A stretch of 64,000 bases of DNA from Paraburkholderia sediminicola (GCF_902859805.1 NZ_CADIKC010000009.1:186001-250000), one strand, 5' to 3'; shown: positions 8,448 through 17,037, numbered from the stretch's first letter. Translations and numbers: made by a program. The notes: generated by a model from the letters alone, not told the origin.

Positions 8448-9772
8448 GCACGAATAGCAGCAGTACCCGCAGGCAGATGCGTCTCGGGCTCTTCATTCAG
8501 GGCGCGGGGCACCACGTCGCCGGCTGGCGGCACCCAGACGCGCAGGCGGGCAGCGAGAATCTCGCGCTGATGCAGCGCATCACGCAGACCGCTGAACGCG
8601 CCAAATTCGACATGGTCTTTCTCGCCGACGGCCTCACCAGCGGCCCCGATGCGCATCCGTCGATGGCGATGCGGCTCGAGCCACTGTGCCTGCTGTCGGC
8701 GCTCGCCATGGGTACGCGCCACATCGGTCTCGCCGCGACGGCGTCGACCACGTATAGCGAGCCGTATCACGTCGCGCGCGCGTTTGCGTCGCTGGATCAT
8801 CTGAGCAGCGGACGGGCGGCCTGGAACGTCGTGACGACCTCGTACGATCGCACGGCCGCGAATTTCACACGCGGCAATCATCCGGATCACGCGCTGCGCT
8901 ATGAAATGGCGGGTGAATTCGTCGACGTCGTCAAAGGGCTGTGGGACAGCTGGGATGACGACGCGGTGCTCAAGGACAAGGCGCGCGGCCTTTACTTCGA
9001 TCCGGCCAAGGTACATACACTGGATCACAAGGGGCAGTTCTTCGCCGTCAAAGGCCCATTGAACGCATCGCGCCCGCCACAGGGACATCCCGTGGTGATT
9101 CAGGCCGGTTCGTCCGGACCGGGGCAGGACCTGGCCGCGCGCACGGCGGAAGTGGTGTTCACCGCGCAGCAGACCATCGAAGAAGCGCAGGTTTTCTATC
9201 GCGATCTGAAAGGCCGCTTGCCGAAGTTCGGCCGTGAGGGCCAGCAGTTGCACGTGATGCCGGGCGTGTTTCCTGTCATCGGCAGGACGGAGCAGGAAGC
9301 GAAAGACAAGTACGCGCAGTTGCAGGAATGGACCGATACATCGGGCGCGCTGTCGCTGTTGTCCGACCGGTTGGGGCACGACGTGTCGAAGTATCCGCTC
9401 GATGGTCCGCTGCCGGAGTTGCCGGAATCCGATCAACTGAAGAGTCGCGCCAAACTGCTGACCGATCTCGCACGCCGCGAGAATCTGACCTTGCGCGAGC
9501 TGTATTACCTGGTGGCCGGCGCGCGTGGGCACCGCATCGTTTGGGGCACGCCTGTGCAGGTGGCGGATGCGCTCGAAGAGTGGTTCACGGGCGAAGCGGC
9601 CGACGGCTTCAACATCATGCCGCCGTATTTCCCCGGCGGTCTCGACGATTTTGTCGAACTTGTCGTGCCGGAATTGCAGCGGCGTGGGTTATTCCGCACC
9701 GAATATAGCGGCACTACCTTGCGTGATCACCTTGGTTTGCAGCGGCCTGTGAGCCGCTATGCGGGGCAGTGA
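8444..9772 (+). CDS. DszA/NtaA-type FMNH2-dependent monooxygenase, coupled to MmgE/PrpD gene
   Basis: A 442-residue luciferase-like monooxygenase, the third member of the close paralogue set here. Visible motifs: GAGHHVAGWRHPDAQAG near residue 21, ARAFASLDHLSSGRAAWNVV, GLWDSWDDDAVLKDKARG, VIQAGSSGPGQDLAARTAEV and the terminal TTLRDHLGLQRPVSRY. It oxidises an unknown substrate with FMNH2 and oxygen. The start codon overlaps the stop of the MmgE/PrpD gene, which argues that both work on the same substrate. A strong rho-independent terminator follows at 9801, closing the plus-strand block that began at the left edge. Confidence 0.85.
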   Translation: MSTNSSSTRRQMRLGLFIQGAGHHVAGWRHPDAQAGSENLALMQRITQTAERAKFDMVFLADGLTSGPDAHPSMAMRLEPLCLLSALAMGTRHIGLAATASTTYSEPYHVARAFASLDHLSSGRAAWNVVTTSYDRTAANFTRGNHPDHALRYEMAGEFVDVVKGLWDSWDDDAVLKDKARGLYFDPAKVHTLDHKGQFFAVKGPLNASRPPQGHPVVIQAGSSGPGQDLAARTAEVVFTAQQTIEEAQVFYRDLKGRLPKFGREGQQLHVMPGVFPVIGRTEQEAKDKYAQLQEWTDTSGALSLLSDRLGHDVSKYPLDGPLPELPESDQLKSRAKLLTDLARRENLTLRELYYLVAGARGHRIVWGTPVQVADALEEWFTGEAADGFNIMPPYFPGGLDDFVELVVPELQRRGLFRTEYSGTTLRDHLGLQRPVSRYAGQ

Positions 9773-9800
9773 GGCATAAGAAGTAAAACGCGAAATGCAA

Positions 9801-9837
9801 AACGCGGCGTCTGCTCAGCAGGCGCCGCGTTTTTTTC
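9801..9837 (+). terminator. Rho-independent terminator (convergent genes)
   Basis: Arms AACGCGGCG (9801-9809) and CGCCGCGTT (9823-9831) are followed by six further T residues. It lies 28 bases after the monooxygenase stop and between two convergent genes; A residues on the other side make it possibly bidirectional. Confidence 0.85.
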
Positions 9838-9891
9838 AAACTTGCATTCCGACCCGCGCCGTACTCGCAGGTACAGATCGTTCGAGATCGT

Positions 9892-10752
9892 CTAGATGGC
9901 GAAGTGGCGCAGATCCAGTGCCAGCGGTGCGCGGGGCGGCGCCGCATGAGCAGTCTCCGGCGCGGACGGCGTGTGCGCCAGAAACTCACGCGTACGCGGA
10001 CTGACCGGCGCGCGGAACAGCGCGTTAGCCGGGCCGTGTTCGACAATCACACCGGCATCGGTGAAATACACCGCATCGCTTACTTCCTCGGCAAAGCGCA
10101 TCTCGTGCGTAACGAGCACGCAGGTCATGCCGTCCCTCACCAGATCGCGGATCACGGTCAGTACTTCGCCTACGGTCTCCGGGTCCAGCGCCGAGGTCAC
10201 CTCGTCGAAGAGGATCAGATCCGGCTGCATCGCGAGCGCGCGTGCAATCGCCACGCGCTGTTGCTGACCGCCCGACAGTTCACCCGGATACGCATGGGCC
10301 TTGTTCTCGAGGCGGACCTTCTTTAGCAGATCGTAAGCGGTGCGAGTGGCGTCGGCTTTGTCGCGGCCCAGGATGCGCACGGGCGCGACAATCAGATTGT
10401 CCAATACGCTGAGATGCGGAAACAGGTTGTATTGCTGGAACACGAAACCGACGCGCTTGCGTAGTTCGATCTCGTCGCGTTCGGAGGCGAGTTGGTCGAC
10501 ACGGGTACCGTCGACTTCGATCTCGCCGTGCTGCGGACGCAATAGCCCGGTAATGCAGCGCAAAATCGTCGATTTGCCTGACCCGGATGGTCCGATGATC
10601 GACACGGCCTGGCCGCGGAACACGTCGAGGTCGATGCCCTTGAGCACAGGCGTCGAGCCGAACGACAGATGCACGTCGCGCAACCGGACCAGAGGACGCA
10701 CGCCCGCAGCGGCTGCGGCTGCGGGAGCGAGCGAGACATCAGCTGAAAGCAT
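9892..10752 (-). CDS. Polar amino acid ABC transporter ATP-binding protein
   Basis: A 286-residue ATPase of the GlnQ/HisP type. Walker A GPSGSGKST near residue 46, Q-loop FQQYNLFPHLSVLDN, signature ELSGGQQQRVAIARAL, Walker B LILFDEVTSALDPE with Thr-Ser after the catalytic Glu as in amino acid importers, and H-loop VTHEMRFAEEV. The C-terminus has an extra Pro/Ala-rich tail of about 30 residues. The start at 10752 overlaps the permease stop by 14 bases; longer frames run into the permease. It is the last gene of a four-gene minus-strand operon: binding protein, two permeases, ATPase. A cystine or other sulfur amino acid is a reasonable ligand in this neighbourhood, but the family alone does not say. 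Confidence 0.9.
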   Translation of the reverse strand: MLSADVSLAPAAAAAAGVRPLVRLRDVHLSFGSTPVLKGIDLDVFRGQAVSIIGPSGSGKSTILRCITGLLRPQHGEIEVDGTRVDQLASERDEIELRKRVGFVFQQYNLFPHLSVLDNLIVAPVRILGRDKADATRTAYDLLKKVRLENKAHAYPGELSGGQQQRVAIARALAMQPDLILFDEVTSALDPETVGEVLTVIRDLVRDGMTCVLVTHEMRFAEEVSDAVYFTDAGVIVEHGPANALFRAPVSPRTREFLAHTPSAPETAHAAPPRAPLALDLRHFAI

Positions 10753-11545
10753 AGCGTTTCTCAAGAAGGCGGGTGAAGCGCGCGATTGGGTAGCAGTAAG
10801 CGAAGAACAAGCCGAGCACGGTGAAATAGACGAGAACCGTGAAATCCGCGCGCGCAACGGTATTGCTCGCCACCTGCGCGGTGTCCAGCAGATCGTGCAC
10901 GCCCACCAGCGACGCGAGCGCCGTCGCCATCGTGATGCTGGCGTACAGGTTCATCCACGGCGGCAGCATCCGCTTCACGCATTGCGGCAGGATGATCCAA
11001 CGGAAAACCTGGCTTCGACTGAACGCAAGCGAACGTGCCGCATCCCACTGCGCATGAGGGATCGACTGGATCGCGCCGCGGAAGATCTCGGCGAAGTTGG
11101 CGCTGGCCGGCAGCGCGAGACCGAGCGTGACCTTGAACCAGTCGGGAAACGGCACGACGTGTTGACCGAACGCGATTTCGAATGGGAACACGTAAGTCGA
11201 AAAATAGATCAGCACGAGCAAGGGGGCGTTTCGAAACACCTGCACATAGCTGCGGACAATCAGGCGGACGCCCCGTATCGGCGAGAGCAGCAGGGGGCCG
11301 AGCGCCAGACCGGCGAGTGTGCCGAGTGCGACGGCAAGCAGGCTGATTTCGATGTTGACCCACAGCGATTTGCCGAGCGCCGGCGCCCACGTCATGAGTG
11401 CGGCAAGTGCGGGATAGCTCGGGCCATGCGCGATCTCGTGTTCGGCGAGCGCCAGCAGGGCGGCGACGCCGACCACGCTGGCAAACGCAAAGAGGGAACG
11501 ATACCGCCCGTCCCGCGCGGGCACGGTGATGGATTCAGTGGCCAT
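10739..11545 (-). CDS. Polar amino acid ABC transporter permease (second)
   Basis: A 268-residue inner-membrane permease of the HisM/GlnP type. Hydrophobic segments at roughly residues 20-37, 64-87 and later; the region IEISLLAVALGTLAGLALG marks the start of the transport domain, and the EAA-like cytoplasmic loop is seen in ARSLAFSRSQVFRWIILPQC. An N-terminal extension of about 60 residues with its own membrane segment precedes the core. It overlaps the upstream permease by 11 bases and the downstream ATPase by 14, indicating a tightly coupled operon. It should pair with the product of 11535-12296 as a heterodimer. Confidence 0.88.
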   Translation of the reverse strand: MATESITVPARDGRYRSLFAFASVVGVAALLALAEHEIAHGPSYPALAALMTWAPALGKSLWVNIEISLLAVALGTLAGLALGPLLLSPIRGVRLIVRSYVQVFRNAPLLVLIYFSTYVFPFEIAFGQHVVPFPDWFKVTLGLALPASANFAEIFRGAIQSIPHAQWDAARSLAFSRSQVFRWIILPQCVKRMLPPWMNLYASITMATALASLVGVHDLLDTAQVASNTVARADFTVLVYFTVLGLFFAYCYPIARFTRLLEKRYAFS

Positions 11546-12296
11546 AGCCGGGCATCCTCAGACGGACTTCGAGCCAGCGCCCCGCGCGATTGATCGCAAA
11601 GGTCAGTGCACCGAAGAACAGCAGGATCAGGATCATCAGCTCGAGCACGTTGTCGCGCTGCGTCCAGATCATGATCGATGCATACGTGATGTCGCCCACG
11701 GCGATTGCGGAGGCAACGGTGGTCATCTTCACCAGGTCGACCATGTTGTTGACTAGCGCCGGGAGCGCATAGCGCAGCGCGAGTGGCAACTGTACGCTCC
11801 AAAGGCGCTGGCGGCGGCTGAAACCGAGCGACTGGGCCGCTTCGAGCGTGGTGCGCGGCACCGCTTCGATGCCGGCGCGCAGGGCTTCGGCATGAAACGC
11901 GCCCTTGTGCAGGGAAATGACGATCGCGCTCCAGATGAACGGCGTCAGCGGATTGCCGCCGAGATTGCGCAACGCCTCGCTGAGCAACATGTTGATCACC
12001 AGAAAGGCGCAGAAGAGCTGCACGAGCGTCGGCGTATTGCGCGTGATCTCAACGAACACGCGAGCGGGGCGCGCGAGCGCCGGACGCTGCGAAGTGAGCA
12101 ACGCCGCCAACGCCACACCGGCGCCCAGACTGCCGAGCGCCGTGACGAGCGAGAGTTCCAGCGTGACCAGCATGCCGTGCAGGAACGATGCGAGTTCATC
12201 AGGCGCGAGCACGAAACTGTAGTTCAGCCCGATCCTGCTGATCGCATCGACCACGCTAGTGGCGGCGTGCGAGAGCCCTTGTGTCGACCCGCTCAT
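11535..12296 (-). CDS. Polar amino acid ABC transporter permease (first)
   Basis: A 253-residue permease of the same family. It opens with FLHGMLVTLELSLVTALGSL near residue 37, has RVFVEITRNTPTLVQLFCAF (the R-x-TP motif of amino acid permeases) and the EAA-like loop EAAQSLGFSRRQRLWSVQLP. The stop overlaps the next permease start by 11 bases and its own start overlaps the binding protein stop by 4 bases, so the four genes are one transcription unit. No regulatory element was seen inside. Confidence 0.9.
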   Translation of the reverse strand: MSGSTQGLSHAATSVVDAISRIGLNYSFVLAPDELASFLHGMLVTLELSLVTALGSLGAGVALAALLTSQRPALARPARVFVEITRNTPTLVQLFCAFLVINMLLSEALRNLGGNPLTPFIWSAIVISLHKGAFHAEALRAGIEAVPRTTLEAAQSLGFSRRQRLWSVQLPLALRYALPALVNNMVDLVKMTTVASAIAVGDITYASIMIWTQRDNVLELMILILLFFGALTFAINRAGRWLEVRLRMPGYGH

Positions 12297-13150
12297 GCAC
12301 CTTGCGCCTTGTACTTCGCATGCAAATCGAGCACGGCCTGCGAGGGCTGCATGCCGTTTTTGTGCTCGACGTCGATCAACCAGCCGCTGCGATGCCAGTC
12401 CTGCACGATTTTCTCGAGCGCGCTTTGTGTATCCGTTTCACCTTTGCGAACCCAGATCACAGACGGCGACGGAATCAGCTCGTTCGATACGGGAATCGTA
12501 TAGTCTTTCCAGTCCGGATTGCGCGCGACGAGCAGGCGCAGCGTGGGGGCAACGTGAACCGCGGCGACGCAGTTATTGCCGCGCAGTGCGAGCAACGACT
12601 CCGGCTGGCCGCGAAATGCCTTCACCTGTGCGCCATATTCTTCGGCGAGCGGCTTCGTATAGTTGCTGCCTTGCGAGACGCAGACGGGCTTGCCGCGCAC
12701 GTCGTTCCAGGTCTTGATGCCGCTGTCCTTGCGGGTAATCAGCGCACCGCCGATTTCTTCAAACGGCGTGGGCGGGTAGGAGAACAGTTCTGCGCGCTCC
12801 TTGGTGACTTCCATGTTGGCGATCAGCGCATCGACCTTGCCTTGCTGCAGGAACTGCACGCGATTCGACGGCTGGACCGGCGTCAACTCCACGTCGACGC
12901 CGAGGCGTTTCGCGACGTCGTTCGCGAGATCGATATTGAAGCCGAGCGGTTTCTGTGTGGCCGGGTCCAGCGAGCCGAACGGTGGCCCGGACAGGATCAC
13001 GCCGATGACGATCTTGTGCCGCTGATGAATCCGATCGAGTGTCGTATCGGCGTGGGCGGCACTGGCGCCCAATGCTGCGAAAAGCGTCACGGCGCGTAAT
13101 GTGCGGAATGCGGCGCGCTGGAGGGTGGGGCGGGTCGGTCGGCTGAACAT
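12293..13150 (-). CDS. Amino-acid-type (family 3) periplasmic binding protein
   Basis: A 285-residue secreted solute-binding protein, SBP_bac_3 family. The start at 13150 gives a good signal peptide (RAVTLFAALGASAAHAD, cleavage after residue 35 or so). The mature protein shows HKIVIGVILSGPPFGSLDP, GFNIDLANDVAKRLGVDVEL and VDALIANMEVTKERAELFSY, the typical pattern of lobe I and the hinge. It is the first gene of the minus-strand operon 13150-9892 with two permeases and an ATPase. The preceding bases show no clear ribosome binding site. Ligand unknown; polar or sulfur-containing amino acids are the best guess. Confidence 0.88.
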   Translation of the reverse strand: MFSRPTRPTLQRAAFRTLRAVTLFAALGASAAHADTTLDRIHQRHKIVIGVILSGPPFGSLDPATQKPLGFNIDLANDVAKRLGVDVELTPVQPSNRVQFLQQGKVDALIANMEVTKERAELFSYPPTPFEEIGGALITRKDSGIKTWNDVRGKPVCVSQGSNYTKPLAEEYGAQVKAFRGQPESLLALRGNNCVAAVHVAPTLRLLVARNPDWKDYTIPVSNELIPSPSVIWVRKGETDTQSALEKIVQDWHRSGWLIDVEHKNGMQPSQAVLDLHAKYKAQGA

Positions 13151-13524
13151 GAAAGAGTAGGCGGAAGTCAGGTTGGATCCTGATATCGCTCCGGCCGATC
13201 GGCGTGACTTCGTTGCTATGAAGCCACCAGGGCTCGCCGGAGGAGAAATACAGGACGCGATTCGGGACTGCCTATTCTCGGCATGTGTGACGCCGGAAAG
13301 AACCAAGGATTTTTCATACCGTTATCTGATTCGCGCATTTATGCAGACGCGAACGTCGTTGAAACGGAAAAATTGATGTCGCGACAGAATCGATCGGCTA
13401 TGCACAGGATATGTGTGCCGCGCTATATCCGGCTGACGCGTTTGCTGTCCGTTGCGGCACGCCGGCATGCTGTGAAAAGCATGCCGGCGTGCTTGTGCGG
13501 CTAGCGCGTTGATGCTGTTCTGAA
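13151..13524. other. Intergenic region between groEL and amino acid importer operon
   Basis: No supported gene in 374 bases. It holds the promoter of the importer operon (not resolved) and the perfect hairpin at 13457-13492. AT content is raised around 13300-13390. Confidence 0.6.
13457..13492. repeat. Perfect 15-bp inverted repeat downstream of groEL
   Basis: Arms GCACGCCGGCATGCT (13457-13471) and AGCATGCCGGCGTGC (13478-13492) with a 6-base loop. It lies 32 bases after the groEL stop. Neither strand has a T-run after it, so it is not a standard intrinsic terminator; it may protect the 3' end of the groESL mRNA or act with other factors. Confidence 0.75.
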
Positions 13525-15165
13525 TCAGAAATCCAGTCCCGGCCCACCTGCGCCCGGACCGCCCGGCTGGCCGGCTGCCGGCGCATCCTTCGGCGCTTCA
13601 TGCACGGTGGCGTCGGTGGTCAACAGCAGACCCGCAACCGAGGCCGCGTTCTGCAGCGCCGTACGCGTGACCTTGGTCGGATCGAGCACGCCCGATTCCA
13701 CGAGGTCGCCGTACTGGCCGGTCTGTGCGTTGTAGCCGAAGTTGCCCGCACCCTCGGCCACTTTCGCGACCACTACGCTGGCTTCTTCACCGGCGTTCGT
13801 CACGATCTGGCGCAGCGGTTCTTCGAGTGCACGCAGCACGATCTTGATGCCGGCGTCCTGATCGGCGTTCACGCCTCTGAGTCCGCTGATGGCCTGCTTC
13901 ACACGGATCAACGCAACGCCGCCGCCTGGCACGATGCCTTCTTCGACCGCAGCGCGCGTTGCATGCAGCGCGTCGTCGACACGGTCTTTCTTCTCCTTGA
14001 CTTCGATCTCAGTGGCGCCGCCCACCTTGATGACCGCCACACCGCCGGCCAGCTTCGCCACGCGTTCCTGCAGTTTTTCGCGGTCGTAGTCGGAGCTTGC
14101 TTCCTCGATTTGCGTACGGATCTGCTTCACACGCGCTTCGATGTTCTTGCTGTCGCCGGCGCCGTCGATGACCGTGGTGTTTTCCTTGCCCACCTCGATG
14201 CGCTTGGCTTGGCCCAGTTCAGCCAGCGTCGCCTTTTCGAGCGTCAGCCCGGTTTCTTCGGCGATCACCTGGCCGCCCGTCAGAATCGCGATGTCTTCGA
14301 GGAGAGCCTTGCGGCGGTCGCCGAATCCCGGCGCCTTGACCGCGACGGTCTTCAGAATGCCGCGGATGTTGTTGACCACGAGCGTAGCCAGCGCTTCGCC
14401 TTCCACGTCTTCCGCGATGATCAGGAGCGGGCGGCCGGCTTTGGCGACCTGCTCCAGAATCGGCAGCAGATCGCGGATATTCGATACCTTCTTGTCGTGC
14501 AGCAGCACGAACGGGTTATCGAGCACGGCAACCTGTTTGTCCTGATCGTTGATGAAATAGGGCGACAGGTAGCCACGATCGAATTGCAGACCTTCCACCA
14601 CGTCGAGTTCATCGTCGAGCGACTTGCCGTCTTCCACGGTAATGACGCCTTCCTTGCCGACCCGGTCGATCGCTTCGGCGATACGCTGGCCGATCGACTC
14701 TTCGCCGTTGGCCGAGATCGTAGCGACCTGGGCGATTTCCTTGCTGGTCGTGGTCGGCTTGCTGATCTTCTTCAGCTCGTCGATCGCAGCGATCACGGCT
14801 TTGTCGATGCCGCGCTTCAGGTCCAACGGGTTGAGGCCCGCCGCGACGTATTTCTGACCTTCACGCACGATGGCTTGCGCAAGCACGGTTGCAGTGGTGG
14901 TGCCGTCGCCGGCGGCGTCGCTGGTGCGCGAGGCGACTTCCTTCACGAGTTGCGCGCCGATGTTCTGCACGCGGTCCGGCAATTCGATTTCCTTGGCGAC
15001 CGAGACGCCGTCTTTCGTCACCACCGGCGAGCCGAAGGTGCGCTCCAGCACGACATTGCGGCCCTTCGGGCCGAGCGTGACCTTGACCGCGTTGGCCAGA
15101 ATGTTGACGCCTTCCACGAGTTTCGAGCGGGCGACGTCGCTAAAAATGATTTCTTTTGCTGCCAT
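13525..15165 (-). CDS. groL: Chaperonin GroEL (60 kDa), accessory-type copy
   Basis: A 546-residue group I chaperonin subunit that forms the folding double ring with GroES. Seen: start MAAKEIIFSDVARSKLVEGV, ATP motif GDGTTTATVLAQAIV near residue 86, the apical segment GYLSPYFINDQDKQ, and GGGVALIRV near 414. The C-terminus reads GGPGAGGPGLDF instead of the usual GGM-repeat tail, and the N-terminus AAKEIIFSD also differs from the commonest AAKDVVF start, so it is probably not the housekeeping copy. GGAG lies before the ATG. It is co-transcribed with groES (18 bases apart) under a CIRCE-controlled promoter and sits inside the sulfur region, where it has no obvious partner. Confidence 0.97.
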   Translation of the reverse strand: MAAKEIIFSDVARSKLVEGVNILANAVKVTLGPKGRNVVLERTFGSPVVTKDGVSVAKEIELPDRVQNIGAQLVKEVASRTSDAAGDGTTTATVLAQAIVREGQKYVAAGLNPLDLKRGIDKAVIAAIDELKKISKPTTTSKEIAQVATISANGEESIGQRIAEAIDRVGKEGVITVEDGKSLDDELDVVEGLQFDRGYLSPYFINDQDKQVAVLDNPFVLLHDKKVSNIRDLLPILEQVAKAGRPLLIIAEDVEGEALATLVVNNIRGILKTVAVKAPGFGDRRKALLEDIAILTGGQVIAEETGLTLEKATLAELGQAKRIEVGKENTTVIDGAGDSKNIEARVKQIRTQIEEASSDYDREKLQERVAKLAGGVAVIKVGGATEIEVKEKKDRVDDALHATRAAVEEGIVPGGGVALIRVKQAISGLRGVNADQDAGIKIVLRALEEPLRQIVTNAGEEASVVVAKVAEGAGNFGYNAQTGQYGDLVESGVLDPTKVTRTALQNAASVAGLLLTTDATVHEAPKDAPAAGQPGGPGAGGPGLDF

Positions 15166-15183
15166 GGTTTGATGCTCCGTTCG

Positions 15184-15474
15184 TTATTGCGTGACGACTG
15201 CGACGACATCTTCTTCGCGCAGCACGAGCAGTTCGTTGCCGTCGACTTTGACCGACTGGCCGGCGTACTTGCCGAACAGCACGCGCTCGCCGACTTTCAG
15301 GTCGGGCTCGATGCGTTTGCCGTCGCTATCGCGCTTGCCCGGTCCAATGGCGATCACTTCGCCCTGGTCCGGCTTTTCCGCGGCGCTTTCGGGAATGACG
15401 ATGCCTGAAGCAGTTTTGGTTTCCTGGTCGAGACGCTTGACGATCAAGCGGTCATGCAAGGGACGTAGGCTCAT
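15184..15474 (-). CDS. groS: Co-chaperonin GroES
   Basis: A 96-residue co-chaperonin that caps the GroEL ring. The start MSLRPLHDRLIVKRLDQETK is the conserved family N-terminus, the mobile loop ETKTASGIVIPESAAEKP lies at residues 17-34 and the end is REEDVVAVVTQ. Normal length. First gene of the groES-groEL operon; a sigma-70 type promoter and the CIRCE element lie directly upstream. Confidence 0.97.
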   Translation of the reverse strand: MSLRPLHDRLIVKRLDQETKTASGIVIPESAAEKPDQGEVIAIGPGKRDSDGKRIEPDLKVGERVLFGKYAGQSVKVDGNELLVLREEDVVAVVTQ

Positions 15475-15497
15475 GGTTCGACTTCCGCGATTGAAAT

Positions 15498-15524
15498 TTG
15501 GCACTCGTCGTTGGTGAGTGCTGA
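15498..15524. promoter_or_regulatory. CIRCE element (HrcA operator) of groESL
   Basis: TTGGCACTC (15498-15506), nine spacer bases, GAGTGCTGA (15516-15524). This matches the CIRCE consensus TTAGCACTC-N9-GAGTGCTAA at 16 of 18 positions, and the two departures are themselves symmetrical. It lies between the -10 box and the groES start, where bound HrcA would block transcription. Confidence 0.93.
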
Positions 15525-15533
15525 CCGGAATCG

Positions 15534-15563
15534 AGTATAGAAAGATGCCGTGCGACGCTCCAA
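15534..15563 (-). promoter_or_regulatory. Sigma-70 type promoter of groESL
   Basis: On the minus strand, -35 TTGGAG (15563-15558), 18-base spacer, -10 TATACT (15539-15534). Transcription would start at or within the adjacent CIRCE element, about 50-55 bases before the groES start. No clear sigma-32 pattern was identified. Confidence 0.65.
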
Positions 15564-15673
15564 TAACGGATTCATCGATCCTTATCGGCGAATGGCATTT
15601 CAGAAACACGCATATCCATAGCTTGATTCGCTGGTTTTGCAAGGTGGGCGGCGTCCCTATACTGATCCGTCGA

Positions 15674-15700
15674 ATCGGCACGTCTCATCGGGATGCCGAT
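15674..15700. promoter_or_regulatory. Inverted repeat upstream of second DszC-like gene
   Basis: Perfect arms ATCGGCA (15674-15680) and TGCCGAT (15694-15700) with a 13-base spacer, 67 bases before the start codon. Size and placement suit a regulator binding site, but no regulator is encoded nearby. Confidence 0.4.
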
Positions 15701-15722
15701 ACACGCTCCCAGGACAATCAGC

Positions 15723-15740
15723 CGGATCAAGCCTGATCCG
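15723..15740 (+). other. Leader hairpin before second DszC-like gene
   Basis: Perfect arms CGGATCA (15723-15729) and TGATCCG (15734-15740) with a 4-base loop, 26 bases before the ATG. Could be a leader hairpin or a dyad operator. Confidence 0.4.
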
Positions 15741-15766
15741 CGCGCTTATACACAAGGAATGACGGC

Positions 15767-16984
15767 ATGCAGGTCTCTCAGGAAAGCGCAGCACGTGCGC
15801 GGCTTCAGGCAGCGCTCAGCGCATTGCCGGCGCTCGCAAAAGCGATCGGCGAAGATGCCGCGCAACGCGAGGTGCGGCGCGAGTTGCCGTTCGATCGCTT
15901 CGCGTTGTTTCGCGAATCGGGGTTCGGCGTGCTCCGTTTTCCGGTTGAATGGGGCGGCCTCGGCGGCTCGCTGGAAGACCTATTCCATGTGATCGCGACG
16001 CTGGCTGCAGAGGAGTCGAATGTCGCGCACGCATTGCGGATTCACTTCGATTTGACCGAGCAGTTGGTGCTGTCGCCGCGCTCTGCCTTCAACGACACGC
16101 AGATTGAGCGTGTACGGGAAGGGGCGATCTTCGGCGGTGCGTCGACGGAGCTCGGCACATCCAGGCCCGGTGAAATCGTCACCAGGCTGGTGCGCGACGG
16201 TGAGCACTTTCGCGTAACGGGCAAAAAGTATTACTCGACCGGCACGGCGTTCTCCGACTACGCGCGTATCAATGTGCAGGACGAGAACGACGAGAAAGTG
16301 TCGATTGTCATCCCGGTCTCGCGTGAGGGCCTGAAGGTGCTCGACGATTGGGACGGGATGGGTCAACGCATGACGGCGAGCGGCAGTCTCGTGCTCGACA
16401 ACGTGCAGGTATTTGCCCACGAAATCGCAACACGGGGTTATACGAGTCTCGCGGGCCGACATGGCAGCGCAGTGCGGCAATTGCATCTGGTAACGGTTGC
16501 GGCAGGTATCGTGCGCAACATTCTCGCGGACGCGCGGCGCTACGTGACGCAATACGGGCGTCCCGTGCTGCACAGCCCGGCACCCTCGGCACGTGAGGAC
16601 GGTTTCGTGCAACAGGTGGTGGGGGATCTTGCGGCGCACAGCCTGTCGATCGATGCACTGGTCGCACAGAACGCACGCACCCTGGATCGCTCGGCAAATG
16701 CAATCCGCAGCGGTGCGGCCAATGCGGAAGAACTCGTGCTGGAAGGGTCCTTGGCTACCGCCAAAACGCAACTGGTGGTCAGCAAGCTGGCGCTTTACGC
16801 GGGCGAGCGTCTGTTTGAAATCGGCGGGGCATCGGCTACTGGACGAGCGCATAATTTCGACCGTCATTGGCGCAATCTGCGCACGATCTTCAGCCACAAT
16901 CCGTTGCTGCATAAAGCGCGCGTGATCGGCGATTACGAGTTGAACGGCGTGACCACGCATCTGACTGAAGGGCGGGTTTTCTGA
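15767..16984 (+). CDS. DszC/SfnB-type flavin-dependent monooxygenase, second copy
   Basis: A 405-residue acyl-CoA-dehydrogenase-fold protein of the SfnB/DszC/MsuC group. Seen: FPVEWGGLGGSLEDLFHVIA near residue 62, the GKKYYSTGTAFSDYARINVQ segment near 150, VLDDWDGMGQRMTASGSLVL, and the C-terminal FDRHWRNLRTIFSHNPLLHK in place of the THTLHDP form of the first copy. These features point to a reduced-flavin oxygenase acting on a sulfur compound rather than a fatty acid dehydrogenase. It differs substantially from the 677-1915 protein, so it may have another substrate. AAGGAATG precedes the ATG. Two dyads lie upstream. A DUF3088 gene follows 53 bases later. Confidence 0.82.
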   Translation: MQVSQESAARARLQAALSALPALAKAIGEDAAQREVRRELPFDRFALFRESGFGVLRFPVEWGGLGGSLEDLFHVIATLAAEESNVAHALRIHFDLTEQLVLSPRSAFNDTQIERVREGAIFGGASTELGTSRPGEIVTRLVRDGEHFRVTGKKYYSTGTAFSDYARINVQDENDEKVSIVIPVSREGLKVLDDWDGMGQRMTASGSLVLDNVQVFAHEIATRGYTSLAGRHGSAVRQLHLVTVAAGIVRNILADARRYVTQYGRPVLHSPAPSAREDGFVQQVVGDLAAHSLSIDALVAQNARTLDRSANAIRSGAANAEELVLEGSLATAKTQLVVSKLALYAGERLFEIGGASATGRAHNFDRHWRNLRTIFSHNPLLHKARVIGDYELNGVTTHLTEGRVF

Positions 16985-17037
16985 AGCGCCGGGAAGACGC
17001 CGCGATCTATTTACCCATCATCCAAACATTGAATGCC

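Noticed and set aside
13600..15408. 602-codon open frame on the plus strand
   Set aside because: It is antisense to groEL/groES; composition is the mirror of the real genes.
15639..15665. TTGCAA and TATACT before the second DszC-like gene
   Set aside because: Spacing is only 15 bases, too short for a convincing sigma-70 promoter.
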